From Natrarchaeobius chitinivorans (GTDB lineage Archaea > Halobacteriota > Halobacteria > Halobacteriales > Natrialbaceae), in contig NZ_REGA01000008.1 in the NCBI RefSeq assembly GCF_003841505.1, positions 62,001 through 126,000 of the forward strand: DNA of 64,000 bases. Direction: 5' to 3'. Made by a program: the position numbers and the translations under genes. The notes below the pieces were generated by a model. It was given only the letters and a program-made list of their open reading frames with translations, was not told the origin of the DNA and searched no databases. This document shows positions 9,383-18,172 of this stretch, piece after piece. The first letter of the stretch is position 1; each line of letters opens with the position of its first letter.

Positions 9383-10672
9383 CTACGTTCCGTGATCCCA
9401 GCTTCCCATGTACTCGCGCTGGGTAGCAGAAAGCGAGTCGTACTCGACGCCTTCGGCCTCGAGTTTGATCTCGGCGATCTCCTCGTCGAGTTCGTCCGGG
9501 ACGTCGTGGACGCCCGCGTCGTACTCGTCGCTGTTCTCGAGCATCTCGCGCACGCAGACGGCCTGGACGCCGAAGGATTGATCCATCACTTCGACGGGAT
9601 GGCCCAGCGAGACGGGGGCAGCGAGGTTGACCAGTCGCCCCTCGGCGATGACGTTCAGCCGGCGACCGTCCTCGAGTTCGTATGCGTCGACGCCGTCGCG
9701 GGCCTCGTAGCGGTCGACCGCGAGGTCGTCGAGGGCCTCGAGATCGATCTCGATGTCGAAGTGGCCGGCGTTCGCGAGCAGGACGCCGTCTTGCATCTTC
9801 TCGAAGTGCTCCTCCACGATGACGTCGCGGTTTCCGGTGGTCGTCAGGAAGACGTCGCCCACCTCGGCGGCTTCGGCCATCGGCATGACCTCGTAGCCTT
9901 CCATGTGTGCCTCGAGGGCGCGGCGTGGCTCGACTTCGGTGACGATGACGTTCGCGTTCTGGCCCGCGGCCTTCTTCGCGACACCCTTTCCGCAGTAGCC
10001 GTAGCCCGCGACCACGACGTTCTTGCCGGCCCACGAGAGGTTCGTCGTCATCGCGATGGAGGCCAGCGAGGACTCGCCGGTGCCGTGGACGTTGTCGAAC
10101 AGACGCTTCATCGGCGTGTCGTTTACGGCGAAGACGGGATACTCGAGTGCACCGTCGTCGTCCATCGCACGCAGGCGATGAACGCCGGTCGTCGTTTCCT
10201 CTGCACCGCCGACGATGCCGTCGATCAGCTCGGGATAGTCCTCGTGGATCGCCGCGACGAGGTCCATTCCGTCGTCGACCGTCACGGTCGGCTCGTGGGC
10301 GATGACGGCCTCGATAGCGGCGTAGTACTCCTCGTCGTCGACGCCGCGTTTGGCGTAGCAGGTGATGTTCTCGTGGGCGTCGAGGGCCGCGCTGACGTCG
10401 TCGTGCGTCGACAGCGGATTACAGCCCGTGACTGCGACCTCCGCGCCGCCGTCCGCGAGCGTCTCGACGAGGATCGCCGTCTTCGCTTCCACGTGCATCG
10501 CCATCGCGATCCGCTCGCCCTCGAAGGGCTGGTCTGCGAGGAACTCCTCGCGAACGTGCTCGAGAATCGGCATGTGCTGGGCGGCCCAGTCCATCTTTCG
10601 TCGCCCCTCGGTTCGGGCGTCGTCGACGTCGTCCAGCTGTTCGCTGATCGGCGGATACGAACTGTCTGTCAT
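9383..10672 (-). CDS. ahcY: S-adenosylhomocysteine hydrolase
   Basis: Converts S-adenosylhomocysteine to adenosine and homocysteine with a tightly bound NAD, sustaining methyl transfer. The 429-residue protein has the family hallmarks: HVEAKTAILVETLADGGAEV, the NAD fold VVVAGYGYCGKGVAKKA, TTTGNRDVI, NAGHFDIEID and the C-terminal LGHPVEVMDQSFG. The start MTDSSYPPISE is chosen because the upstream in-frame stretch is basic and non-conserved. In some archaea the enzyme uses S-inosylhomocysteine made by an SAH deaminase, which matters because such a deaminase is encoded at 12027-13319. Confidence 0.95.
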   Translation of the reverse strand: MTDSSYPPISEQLDDVDDARTEGRRKMDWAAQHMPILEHVREEFLADQPFEGERIAMAMHVEAKTAILVETLADGGAEVAVTGCNPLSTHDDVSAALDAHENITCYAKRGVDDEEYYAAIEAVIAHEPTVTVDDGMDLVAAIHEDYPELIDGIVGGAEETTTGVHRLRAMDDDGALEYPVFAVNDTPMKRLFDNVHGTGESSLASIAMTTNLSWAGKNVVVAGYGYCGKGVAKKAAGQNANVIVTEVEPRRALEAHMEGYEVMPMAEAAEVGDVFLTTTGNRDVIVEEHFEKMQDGVLLANAGHFDIEIDLEALDDLAVDRYEARDGVDAYELEDGRRLNVIAEGRLVNLAAPVSLGHPVEVMDQSFGVQAVCVREMLENSDEYDAGVHDVPDELDEEIAEIKLEAEGVEYDSLSATQREYMGSWDHGT

Positions 10673-10926
10673 ACCTCGACAGAGAGCGACCGGAGGCAAA
10701 ACGCTACCGAACCAGAGACGCCACGGATCGATCCGAGCCGGCTCCGAAGCCGGTTCGTCCAGGTTCGGTGATCGAGAGTGTGCCCGGACACGTCTCCGGT
10801 CGGAGCCGCGAGCGCACGGGCTCGATGCTCGTGCGTGCGGGCGAGACGACACCGGCGACGACCGTGCCTCTGACACTGGCGTCCGTTCGTCGTCGGCCGG
10901 TATCGGTCGGGAAACGAGAGCGGACG

Positions 10927-11880
10927 TCAGGGCGGACCGGCGTGGTCCGGTGGCCCCTGACCGTCGTTGGCGTCGGACTGCCCGTTGCCCACGCCGTTCG
11001 GTCCGGCGGATGTCTCGTCGTTCGCATCGACGTCCTCGTCGTCACCGTCTTCGTCATCACCGTGCGGACCAGCGTGGTCCGGCGGGCCCGTTCGGTCGGA
11101 CTGACCGGCGTGATCCGAGCCGTTACCGAGGTTGTTCTCCTGGACGAAACTCGAGACGAGGAGGCCGAGCGGACCGGATTCGTTCTGGTGGTCGTGGACG
11201 AACGACGAGACGAGTTGCCCGAAGGTGCCCTCGTCCGCGTCTTCGTCGTCTACGGGCTCGAGCGTCGCCGTCGTCTCGGCGGACGCGTTGCCGGCGGTCG
11301 CGTTGAACGAAACGTCGACCGTCTCGGCCGGGGGCTCGAGCGACAGGGTTCCGTTCGCGTCAGTTTCGTACGTTCCTTCGTTAGCGTACGATGCGTTCTC
11401 CTCGACGACCGTCACGTCGACAGTCGCCTTCGCGACGCCGTCGTCTTCGCCATCGGTGACGGTGACGGTCACACCGTCAGTTCCGTCGACGTCGATCGAG
11501 AGGTTCTCGGGGGCCGAATCGTCCGGCTCGTCTGCCGGCTCGAGTGTCACGCTCGTTTCGGCAGTTTCGTCGCCGGCTGATGCAATGATGGTAACGTCGA
11601 TCTTTTCGTCGGGGTCGGGAAGCGCGACCGTGCCGTTTTCGTCGGTCACGTGTTCGCCCGTACCCGCGTACGATTCGTTGCCGTCGACCGAGACGTCGAC
11701 CGTGGCGTTTTCGATCGGCGTCTCGTTCGCCGTCACGGTCACGTGCCCGTCGCCCTCGACGAGTATCGACAGATCGTCGACCTCGTGTTGATCGGCTGTG
11801 GCCGCGCCGGCTCCCAGCGGAGCCAGCAGGGATATCGTGACGATCACCGCAAGCGTCGTCGCAATTCGTCGGTCTCTCAT
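10927..11880 (-). CDS. Secreted glycoprotein-like protein with tandem beta domains and PPDHAGPP tail
   Basis: A 317-residue exported protein, not assigned to a characterised family. The N-terminus is a Sec signal peptide (ATTLAVIVTISLLAPLGAGA). Two similar domains follow (about residues 37-110 and 118-195), each starting LSI.V.G...VTVT and ending in ETxxTLEP; they look like Ig- or carboxypeptidase-regulatory-like modules. Many NxS/NxT sequons suggest N-glycosylation. After these come two LVSSFV repeats and a highly acidic tail with PPDHAGPH and PPDHAGPP. There is no membrane anchor, so it is probably released or cell-wall associated. Confidence 0.75.
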   Translation of the reverse strand: MRDRRIATTLAVIVTISLLAPLGAGAATADQHEVDDLSILVEGDGHVTVTANETPIENATVDVSVDGNESYAGTGEHVTDENGTVALPDPDEKIDVTIIASAGDETAETSVTLEPADEPDDSAPENLSIDVDGTDGVTVTVTDGEDDGVAKATVDVTVVEENASYANEGTYETDANGTLSLEPPAETVDVSFNATAGNASAETTATLEPVDDEDADEGTFGQLVSSFVHDHQNESGPLGLLVSSFVQENNLGNGSDHAGQSDRTGPPDHAGPHGDDEDGDDEDVDANDETSAGPNGVGNGQSDANDGQGPPDHAGPP

Positions 11881-12026
11881 AACCCGGCCGGATCCACCGG
11901 CGATCGGCGAATAAACCCCACCGGCAGTTACCGACGGTTTTCGATCTCTACAACTTGTCGAGAACTGTTTGTAGCGTTTATCGTCCGCTTTGACGGTTCA
12001 ATTTTCGTTCACGGAATCGTGAACGT

Positions 12027-13319
12027 CTAGTCCTCGAGACGTGTGCGCAGATCCGCGGCCGCCTCGCGTGCTCGGGAGAGAACGCTCGCCTCCTCGAGCG
12101 TGAGAACCTCCCGGTCGCGCATGAGAACGCGACCGTCACAGACGGTGTGACGGACGTCCGATGCCGCGGCTGCGTACGCGAGGTGGCTCACCAGGTCGTA
12201 ACGAGGCGTCAGGTGTGGAGCGTCGAGATCGATGACGGCGAGATCGGCAGGCGCACCCTGCTCGAGGCGACCCGATTCGAGACCGAGCGCATCGGCGCTC
12301 CCGCGAGTCACCAACTCGACGACGGATTCGGCCGGAACGGCACTGGCATCCTCGGCGGCGAGTTTGCCGAGCATGGCCGCATCGCGTGCTTCGTCGAGCA
12401 TCGAGAGGTCGTTGTTCGACGCCGCACCGTCGGTTCCCAGCCCGACGGTCACGCCCGCCTCGAGCATCCGCTGGACCGGTGCCATCCCGCTCGCGAGCTT
12501 CATGTTCGAGGCCGGACAGTGGATCACGCCCGTTCCAGCCTCTGCGAGTAACTGAATCTCGCTCTCGTCGACGTGGACGCCGTGTGCGACGAAGTCCTGG
12601 GAATCGAGCATTCCCTTCTCTGCGGCGTAGGCGAGCGGGCGAACGCCGCGTTCTTCGACGATCGGTGTGACCTCCTCGCTCGTCTCGTTGGCGTGGTAGT
12701 GAATCGGGATCCCCGCCTCGCGGGCTCTGGGGACGTACTCGGCGAGGTACTCCTCGCCGACAGTCGTCAACGAGTGTGGCATGAACGCCGCCGAGATCCG
12801 GCCGTCCGCAGCGCCGTCGTACTCCCGGGCGATCTCGAGGCTGGTCTCTGCGTCCTCGCGGGCCTCCTCCTCGTCCTTGGCGACGGTAACGATACCGTGG
12901 CCAAGCCGGGCGCGAACGCCGGCCTCCTCGACCGCCGCGGCGATCTCGGGCACCTCGAAGTACATGTCCGCAAACGCCGTCGTTCCGGATTTGATCATCT
13001 CGAGCACGCCGAGTTCGGCCCCGGCGCGGATGTCCTCGTCCGTCAGTTGCGCTTCCGCCGGCCAGATGTCCTCGCGAAGCCAGTTCTCGAGGGGTTTGTC
13101 GTCGGCGTATCCGCGTAGCAACGACATCGCGACGTGACAGTGGCCGTTGACGAACCCCGGCGTCACGAGCGCGTCCGACCCGTCGAGCGTCTCGTCGCCG
13201 TCGAGGTCGGGTCCGATCTGGAGAATCTCGCCGGCGTCCTGATCGATCAGTACGTCCGCACGCGTGATCGTCGCGTCCGGAAGCAACACCCGGCCCCCGG
13301 TGATCGCAAGCGTCGTCAT
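12027..13319 (-). CDS. mtaD: 5-methylthioadenosine / S-adenosylhomocysteine deaminase
   Basis: Amidohydrolase that deaminates MTA and SAH (MtaD/DadD family), 430 residues. The metal-binding residues are visible: GHCHVAM (HxH), HYHANETSEE, AHGVHVDE and GLGTDGAASNNDLSM. It ends with the beta-sandwich segment APADLAVIDLDAPHLTP. The ATG is ~28 bp from a TATA box (13344-13350, minus strand), so it is probably leaderless. With SAH hydrolase 1.4 kb away it suggests that SAH may be recycled through S-inosylhomocysteine, as in methanogens; guanine or chlorohydrolase activities of relatives are less likely. Confidence 0.9.
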   Translation of the reverse strand: MTTLAITGGRVLLPDATITRADVLIDQDAGEILQIGPDLDGDETLDGSDALVTPGFVNGHCHVAMSLLRGYADDKPLENWLREDIWPAEAQLTDEDIRAGAELGVLEMIKSGTTAFADMYFEVPEIAAAVEEAGVRARLGHGIVTVAKDEEEAREDAETSLEIAREYDGAADGRISAAFMPHSLTTVGEEYLAEYVPRAREAGIPIHYHANETSEEVTPIVEERGVRPLAYAAEKGMLDSQDFVAHGVHVDESEIQLLAEAGTGVIHCPASNMKLASGMAPVQRMLEAGVTVGLGTDGAASNNDLSMLDEARDAAMLGKLAAEDASAVPAESVVELVTRGSADALGLESGRLEQGAPADLAVIDLDAPHLTPRYDLVSHLAYAAAASDVRHTVCDGRVLMRDREVLTLEEASVLSRAREAAADLRTRLED

Positions 13320-13343
13320 CGAGTAGGAGTTCTCGAGGGAGTT

Positions 13344-13350
13344 CCTTATA
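13344..13350 (-). promoter_or_regulatory. TATA box of the MTA/SAH deaminase gene
   Basis: On the minus strand the sequence reads TATAAGG, 28 bp before the start codon at 13319. It overlaps the left end of the 113-bp inverted-repeat element at 13348-13460. Confidence 0.55.
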
Positions 13351-13460
13351 CTGTCGGACAGAACTCAGTGAGTAGTTAGTCGCGGATTCGCGGCCGTCAC
13401 CGGGGGTGACGGCCGCAGTAGCGCGACCGATCTTCAAATAGTTCTGTCTGACGGTAGTAT
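13348..13460. repeat. 113-bp element with imperfect terminal inverted repeats and central hairpin
   Basis: The left end (ATACTGTCGGACAGAAC) is matched in inverse at the right end (complement ATACTACCGTCAGACAGAAC), one 3-bp gap and one substitution apart. The centre is a perfect 12-bp stem, GCGGCCGTCACC (13390-13401) and GGTGACGGCCGC (13405-13416), with a GGG loop. It separates two genes read on the minus strand and could terminate the upstream message; only this copy was found in the window. Confidence 0.6.
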
Positions 13461-13481
13461 AGTATCGATCGGCGACGGGGA

Positions 13482-13706
13482 TCACCGGCCGCTCAATTCG
13501 CCGTACAGATTGACCAGCGTCACGAGAAGTACGACCCAGCCGACGAAGACGAGAACGGCCCCGCTCCCCTGGTAGAGACTCTGTCGGGACCACGAGTGAG
13601 CCGTCGCGAACAGCACTTCGTTCACCCCGTAGGCGACGAGGAGAGTCCCGAGCGTCCCGCCCACGGAATACTTTCCGACGAGAAGCGCTACGTTCGATCC
13701 TGACAT
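13482..13706 (-). CDS. Small two-helix membrane protein
   Basis: A 74-residue protein, not recognised. It starts MSGSNVALLVGKYSVGGTLG and has two hydrophobic segments (GTLGTLLVAYGVNEVLFA and GAVLVFVGWVVLLVTLVNLYG) separated by a short polar loop. The start is placed at 13706 because the in-frame DNA further upstream is antisense to another gene and gives an Arg/Thr-rich non-protein sequence. Confidence 0.65.
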   Translation of the reverse strand: MSGSNVALLVGKYSVGGTLGTLLVAYGVNEVLFATAHSWSRQSLYQGSGAVLVFVGWVVLLVTLVNLYGELSGR

Positions 13707-13800
13707 CGTACTCCTCGTTCGGAACCGAGACGTGTGGTTCTTTCGAAGCGTTCGACGCGCTAACCATCCGACAGCACCCGAAAGCGGTGTGTCGGTGGGA

Positions 13801-14223
13801 CTACTGCTGGTCGTCGTCCACCGCTCCGTCGGTTCCGGGCGGGGTCCCCTCGCCCGGCACGCCGTCGGCGTCGCCCACGTCGTCGCCACTCGAGGACGCC
13901 GTGTCTTCGACGTCGTGCGTCCCGTCGCCGGCGTCGCCAGTCTCGCCGGTCCCACCTGCGGTCTCTCCTGTTCCGCCCTCGGGGTCGGAAACGTAGCCGA
14001 GTTCGAACCAGAGTCTTGCCGTACACTCCATGCGCTGTTCGTCGAGTTCCGTCTCGCCTTCTCGCTGGTCGAGATACCCGTTACACCGTCCGTGAGAGAT
14101 GACGTTCGAAAGCGTCGCCGCCGACCCACACTCCGGACAGTCGATGTAGTATCCCTCGTCGTTCTGGTGCCACGAGTCGGGTGTCAGTTCGGTGTACGCG
14201 GCCTCCTCGTTCCGGTCGCTCAT
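13801..14223 (-). CDS. Zinc-ribbon-like protein with acidic low-complexity tail
   Basis: About 140 residues, no known function. The N-terminal half has the pattern YYIDCPECGSAATLSNVISHGRCNGYLD, with CPEC and a later Cys plus a further Cys in RMECTARLWF, suggesting a zinc-binding fold. The C-terminal half is Gly/Asp/Thr-rich (EGGTGETAGGTGETGDAG) and is probably disordered. The start MSDRNEEAAY is preferred over upstream ATGs because conserved-looking protein begins there. Confidence 0.65.
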   Translation of the reverse strand: MSDRNEEAAYTELTPDSWHQNDEGYYIDCPECGSAATLSNVISHGRCNGYLDQREGETELDEQRMECTARLWFELGYVSDPEGGTGETAGGTGETGDAGDGTHDVEDTASSSGDDVGDADGVPGEGTPPGTDGAVDDDQQ

Positions 14224-14303
14224 GTCAGAGCGGACGGTCTCGAGGTCGGTAAACGCAAGCCCGGAGTGCGCAACCACTGACGAGACTGCTGGGGTCGATG
14301 CGA

Positions 14304-14804
14304 TCACCGCGACCGGCCGATCCGCGGCAGCCAGCGGGGAACCGCCTCGCGGTACTGGTCGTACCGCTCTCCGTGTTTCTCGGCGAGATGTGGTTCCTCG
14401 TACTCGAGGACCCTGTTATGAAAGCCGAGCCAACAACCGGCCGCCCACCAGAGGACCGAAACCGATCGGTACCGAAGCGCCTGTCCGACGACGACCAACA
14501 GGACGCCGACGTACATCGGATTCCGGACGTGGTCGTAGAGTCCGCCGGTGACGAGGTCGTCCGGTTCGTCGGACGGCGACGGCGTTCCACTCCCCTCAGC
14601 GGCGAATCGCCACGCGGTGTGAAGGTACACCACGGTACCGACGAGGATCGAAGCGGTTCCGAGGACTCGTCCAGTCGAAGTCCCGATCGGAAGTCGGGGG
14701 TGTTCGCGCCACCTCGCGAGAACCCGAGGGATCACGCCGGCGACCGTGACCGGCACGAGAACCGTAAACAGTACCGTCTTCAGGAGTACTCGCGGTGACA
14801 CCAT
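14304..14804 (-). CDS. Isoprenylcysteine carboxyl methyltransferase-like membrane protein
   Basis: A 166-residue polytopic protein of the ICMT/PEMT/NnrU-like superfamily, which methylates small membrane substrates with S-adenosylmethionine. The diagnostic C-terminal block is VTGGLYDHVRNPMYVGVLLVVVG, followed by FHNRVLEYEEPHLAEKHGERYDQYR, matching the R-[HN]P-x-Y and EE...L...G..Y motifs. Three to four membrane segments precede and interleave these. The substrate is unknown; in archaea such proteins may act on lipids or quinone-like molecules. Confidence 0.8.
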   Translation of the reverse strand: MVSPRVLLKTVLFTVLVPVTVAGVIPRVLARWREHPRLPIGTSTGRVLGTASILVGTVVYLHTAWRFAAEGSGTPSPSDEPDDLVTGGLYDHVRNPMYVGVLLVVVGQALRYRSVSVLWWAAGCWLGFHNRVLEYEEPHLAEKHGERYDQYREAVPRWLPRIGRSR

Positions 14805-14976
14805 ACGGAACGCAACCCGACGTGACGAAATATAGGTTGTGACGAGAGAGGAAGCGAAACGCGGACGGAGGAAGGACCCGGTCGGTCCAGAACGGACGGT
14901 AAGAACTCGATCGGTCCAGAACGGGCAAGAAGGGAGCAGACAGTCCGATACGGCGAGTGTCGGTTGGACAGTCCGG

Positions 14977-16368
14977 TCAGACGAGCGGGGACACGAGTTC
15001 CTGACCGGCCTCGAGGAGTTCGTCGACCCTCGCCTCGTCGGTCGCCTCGGCGTACACCCGTAACACGGGTTCGGTTCCGCTGGGGCGGACCAGTAACCAC
15101 GAGCCGTCGGCGAGTTGGAGTTTGAAGCCGTCCGCGGTGTTCACGCCCTCGACGGTCGTTCCGGCGACGGTCTCCGGAATCTCGTCCTCGAGATCCCCGA
15201 TGACGCGGGCTTTCTCGTGATCCGGACAGGCCACGCTCGTCTTGTTCTGAACGACGGTGCCGTGGGTCTCGAGCAGGCGGTCGACGCGCTCGTCGAGCGG
15301 TTCGTCGGCGTGCATGGCGGCCGCGAGCAGGGCCACGAGGACGCCGTCTTTCTCGCGGACGTGGCCGCGGACGGTGAAGCCGCCGGACTCCTCGCCGCCG
15401 ATCAGGGCGTCGGTTTCGGCCATCGCCTGGGCGACCCACTTGAAGCCGACCGGGACCTCGTGGACGGATTCGCCGTGAGCGTCCGCAACCCTGTCGATCA
15501 GGAACGTGGTCGACACCGAGCGAACCGCCGCGCCGGCGTCGTCCTCGAGGAGGTACTCGTACAGCGCCGCGAAGAACAGGTTCTCGTCGAGGAATCCGCG
15601 TTCGGGCGTGACGAGCGCGATACGGTCCGCGTCGCCGTCGTTTGCGATACCCAGATCCGGACCGTCGTCGTCGGTCACGAGATCGACCAGCTCCGTCAGG
15701 TTCTCGGGTGCCGGCTCGGGTGCGCCGCCGCCGAACTCGGGGTCGCGCTCACAGTGAAGACGCTCGAGGGATGCACCGGCTCGAGAGAGCAGCGTATCCG
15801 TGGTTTCGCGACCGCTGCCGTACATCGCGTCGTAGGCGACGGTCAGCCCGGAGAGGTCGACCTCACCGGTGATCGATTCGACCAACTCGAGCGCGGCGTC
15901 GGCGTGAGGGGAGACGAGATCGACCTCGCGGACGGTACCGTGTTCGCTGTCCGGAAGCGCCTCCGGTTTCGCGAGGCGCGCTGCGATCGCGTCGGTTACC
16001 TCGGGGAGCGCCGGTGCGCCGTCGTCGGGGATGAACTTCACGCCGTTGTACTCCGGCGGGTTGTGCGAGGCCGTGACCGCGAACCCGCCCGCGAGGTCTC
16101 TGTCGACGATCGCGTATGCCACGAGCGGGGTCGGGCGATCGCGTTCGGGGAGCAACACGTCGAATCCGTTCGCACACAGCACACGCGCGAGTTCCTCCGC
16201 GAAACCGCGGGAGGTTTCACGAGCGTCGTAACCCACGACGACCGGTTCCTCACGCCCCTCATCGGAGAGATACGAGGCGACCGCCTGTCCGACCATCCGT
16301 ACCCGGGGCGTCGTAAACTCCTCGAGCGGTGCCCGCCAGCCGTCAGTACCGAACGTAATGGCCTCCAT
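14977..16368 (-). CDS. Phosphohexomutase (phosphoglucomutase/phosphomannomutase family)
   Basis: Interconverts hexose-1- and hexose-6-phosphates for glycan precursor synthesis; 463 residues. Four signature loops are intact: the phosphoserine loop TASHNPPEYNG, the metal loop DGDADR, the sugar-recognition loop GGEESGGF and the phosphate-binding RPSGTEP. Alternatives within the family are phosphoglucosamine mutase or PMM; the sequence alone does not settle the sugar. There is no adjacent nucleotidyltransferase gene. Confidence 0.92.
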   Translation of the reverse strand: MEAITFGTDGWRAPLEEFTTPRVRMVGQAVASYLSDEGREEPVVVGYDARETSRGFAEELARVLCANGFDVLLPERDRPTPLVAYAIVDRDLAGGFAVTASHNPPEYNGVKFIPDDGAPALPEVTDAIAARLAKPEALPDSEHGTVREVDLVSPHADAALELVESITGEVDLSGLTVAYDAMYGSGRETTDTLLSRAGASLERLHCERDPEFGGGAPEPAPENLTELVDLVTDDDGPDLGIANDGDADRIALVTPERGFLDENLFFAALYEYLLEDDAGAAVRSVSTTFLIDRVADAHGESVHEVPVGFKWVAQAMAETDALIGGEESGGFTVRGHVREKDGVLVALLAAAMHADEPLDERVDRLLETHGTVVQNKTSVACPDHEKARVIGDLEDEIPETVAGTTVEGVNTADGFKLQLADGSWLLVRPSGTEPVLRVYAEATDEARVDELLEAGQELVSPLV

Positions 16369-16526
16369 ACGCGTGTCTCATCGGCCGACGCGAAAAAAGC
16401 GACGCCATCGTGCACGCGCGGAAAAGGGATAGGAAGAGCACAGGCGGGTCGCGCTCGTACGGTACCGACTGACGGCAGATCGTACGACAGCAACGCCGTT
16501 ATCCGCCGGCCGACCGTATCACCGGT

Positions 16527-17126
16527 ATGGCCGACGCCCCACTCGTCGTCGCCGTCAACGGTAGCCTTCGCGAGGAGAGCTACACGCGGACGGCGCTTCA
16601 GTACGCCCTTCGTGCCGCCGAGGACGCTGGAGCGGAAACCAGACTGCTCGACCTCCGCGAGTACGACCTCCCCGTCTACGATCCCGACGTGGACGACCAG
16701 GGCGACGGGAGCAAGGCGACCAGCCTCGTCCGCGAGGCCAACGCCGTAGCCCTCGGAACGCCGGTCTATCACGGGTCGTACTCCGGCGCGCTGAAAAACT
16801 TCCACGACTACTGTGGCTTCGACGAGTACGAGGATACCACCGTCGGGTTACTGGCGACGGCCGGCGGGGGGAGCTACGGATCGACGCTCGATCACCTCCG
16901 AATCACCGTCCGCGGCGTCCACGGCTGGGTCCTCCCCCACCAGGTCGGTATCCGCAACGCCTCGAGCCGACTCGTCGATGCCCAGGACGACGATGCGATC
17001 GACGGGCGGACGTTCGCCGACGCGAGCCTCCAGGATCGCGTCGAGAAACTCGGGCGGATGCTCTCCGAGTACGCGTTCATCGAACCCCACGTCGAGTCCC
17101 ATCGTGCGGCAGCCGACGACGACTGA
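16527..17126 (+). CDS. NADPH-dependent FMN reductase family protein
   Basis: A 199-residue flavodoxin-fold oxidoreductase that uses FMN and NAD(P)H. The FMN-phosphate loop is VNGSLREESYTRTAL near the N-terminus, and GTPVYHGSYSGALKNFHDY is the second conserved block. A TATA-like GTTATCC about 28 bp upstream suggests a leaderless message. The stop codon TGA (17124-17126) is the first three bases of a degenerate palindromic element. Substrate unknown; quinone, azo or chromate reductase activities occur in the family. Confidence 0.85.
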   Translation: MADAPLVVAVNGSLREESYTRTALQYALRAAEDAGAETRLLDLREYDLPVYDPDVDDQGDGSKATSLVREANAVALGTPVYHGSYSGALKNFHDYCGFDEYEDTTVGLLATAGGGSYGSTLDHLRITVRGVHGWVLPHQVGIRNASSRLVDAQDDDAIDGRTFADASLQDRVEKLGRMLSEYAFIEPHVESHRAAADDD

Positions 17127-17180
17127 TACGAACTGCTGTAACTGTGTACCGGAGCGACCGGGTGCCGTCCCGGGGTCGCC
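17124..17180 (+). repeat. Degenerate copy of the TGATACG palindromic element
   Basis: TGATACGAACTGCTGTAAC followed by TGTGTACCGG matches the outer arm of the 86-bp elements at 23532, 27506 and 54840. The inner part (GGGTGCCGTCCCGGGG) is a shorter G/C hairpin and the second outer arm is lost. It provides the stop codon of the FMN reductase gene and lies between convergent genes, like the complete copies at 23532 and 27506. Confidence 0.6.
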
Positions 17181-17317
17181 CCAGTGGGATCGCAAACCGT
17201 CCCCGGTAGGATCGCGAACCGTTTTCGGTGTCGCCGGACCTGGCGGCAAGCGGACCGACTGTCGGCCCTCCAACCCCCGATTCGAGACCGGTCCGACGCC
17301 CCGTCCTCGCCGGTTCG

Positions 17318-17572
17318 TTACTCGAGGCCGATCAGACGCTCTTTCTGACGGCGGCTGAGTTGCTTGATCTCGTACTCGCGTGACATCGCCGCCGACCGCG
17401 ACTCGTACCGTTCGTGATGCTGGAGTGTGACGGGCGTGCGCCCGCGCGTGTACTTCGCTCCATCACCGGCGTCGTGTTCGGCGAGTCGGCGCTCGAGATC
17501 GGTGGTGTAGCCGGTATAGAGCGTCCCGTCGGCACACTCGAGGACGTAGACGACGTGGTCGGCTCCGGACAT
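17318..17572 (-). CDS. GIY-YIG nuclease-domain protein (UPF0213-like)
   Basis: An 84-residue single-domain protein. [27 protein letters not shown] is the GIY-YIG core (here VYV...YTG with the conserved Arg in ERRLAEH), and [20 protein letters not shown] is the conserved C-terminal helix with the catalytic-type Glu. Stand-alone members of this type are common and thought to cut DNA structures, but none is well understood. There is no intron or homing context. Confidence 0.85.
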   Translation of the reverse strand: MSGADHVVYVLECADGTLYTGYTTDLERRLAEHDAGDGAKYTRGRTPVTLQHHERYESRSAAMSREYEIKQLSRRQKERLIGLE

Positions 17573-17667
17573 CGATCGGCCGTACGAGGGAGGCGACGAA
17601 AAGCGTCCCGACTACGCATCGGTCGTGTTCGAAAAGGGGTCCACCGGTAGTTCGACGCGTTTCCCGT

Positions 17668-17817
17668 CTACGTGCCGCGAGCGCGCTCTTTTGCGACTTC
17701 AGCAATTCCGGCGTTCGCAGAACAGCTGATACACGCGTGGATTGTTCCGTGCTCGTCGGCGAAGACGCGTGCGAATCGTTCGGAAACGTGCGCACTACAG
17801 TGGTTACACTTGGGCAT
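17668..17817 (-). CDS. Small two-CxxC zinc-finger protein (DUF7563-like, tentative)
   Basis: Translating the minus strand from 17817 gives a 49-residue protein with CNHC at residues 4-7 and CISC at 29-32, spaced by VSERFARVFADEHGTIHA, the pattern of small haloarchaeal zinc-ribbon proteins that resemble DUF7563. Such proteins are abundant in haloarchaea and mostly uncharacterised. The start codon lies eight bases after a UUCG-capped hairpin in the leader. Confidence 0.75.
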   Translation of the reverse strand: MPKCNHCSAHVSERFARVFADEHGTIHACISCSANAGIAEVAKERARGT

Positions 17818-17824
17818 TGGGCAC

Positions 17825-17840
17825 ACCGGCCGAAGCCGGT
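17825..17840 (-). promoter_or_regulatory. UUCG-tetraloop hairpin in leader of small zinc-finger gene
   Basis: On the minus strand, ACCGGC-TTCG-GCCGGT forms a 6-bp stem capped by a C(UUCG)G tetraloop, ending eight bases before the start codon at 17817. Such a stable structure so close to a start codon could limit or time translation. Confidence 0.5.
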
Positions 17841-18172
17841 ACCCAAAGATACCCAGTGAGTGTTTAAAAATCCTTTCCCATACACCGTATGGTGGTTCGG
17901 TAGAAGGATAATTTATTTATCGATTCGTTAACCGAGTGGGGTATCGTTTTTCGCTCGAGGACGCACCACCAGACGGACGAGAGTGAAAACCAGCCAGTCG
18001 AACCAGGACCTTCGCGAGCGGACCCGACAGCGCGCGCGAGCGCAATTTTGCCGCTCGAGTCGGTGAGAGTTCGACAGCGGGATTCATCAAACATATACTT
18101 TCCGGTGGTACCGGTCGACGAAACAGGCGAATCAACCCCTGCATCACCGGTATTTCCACAGATAACCAGAAC

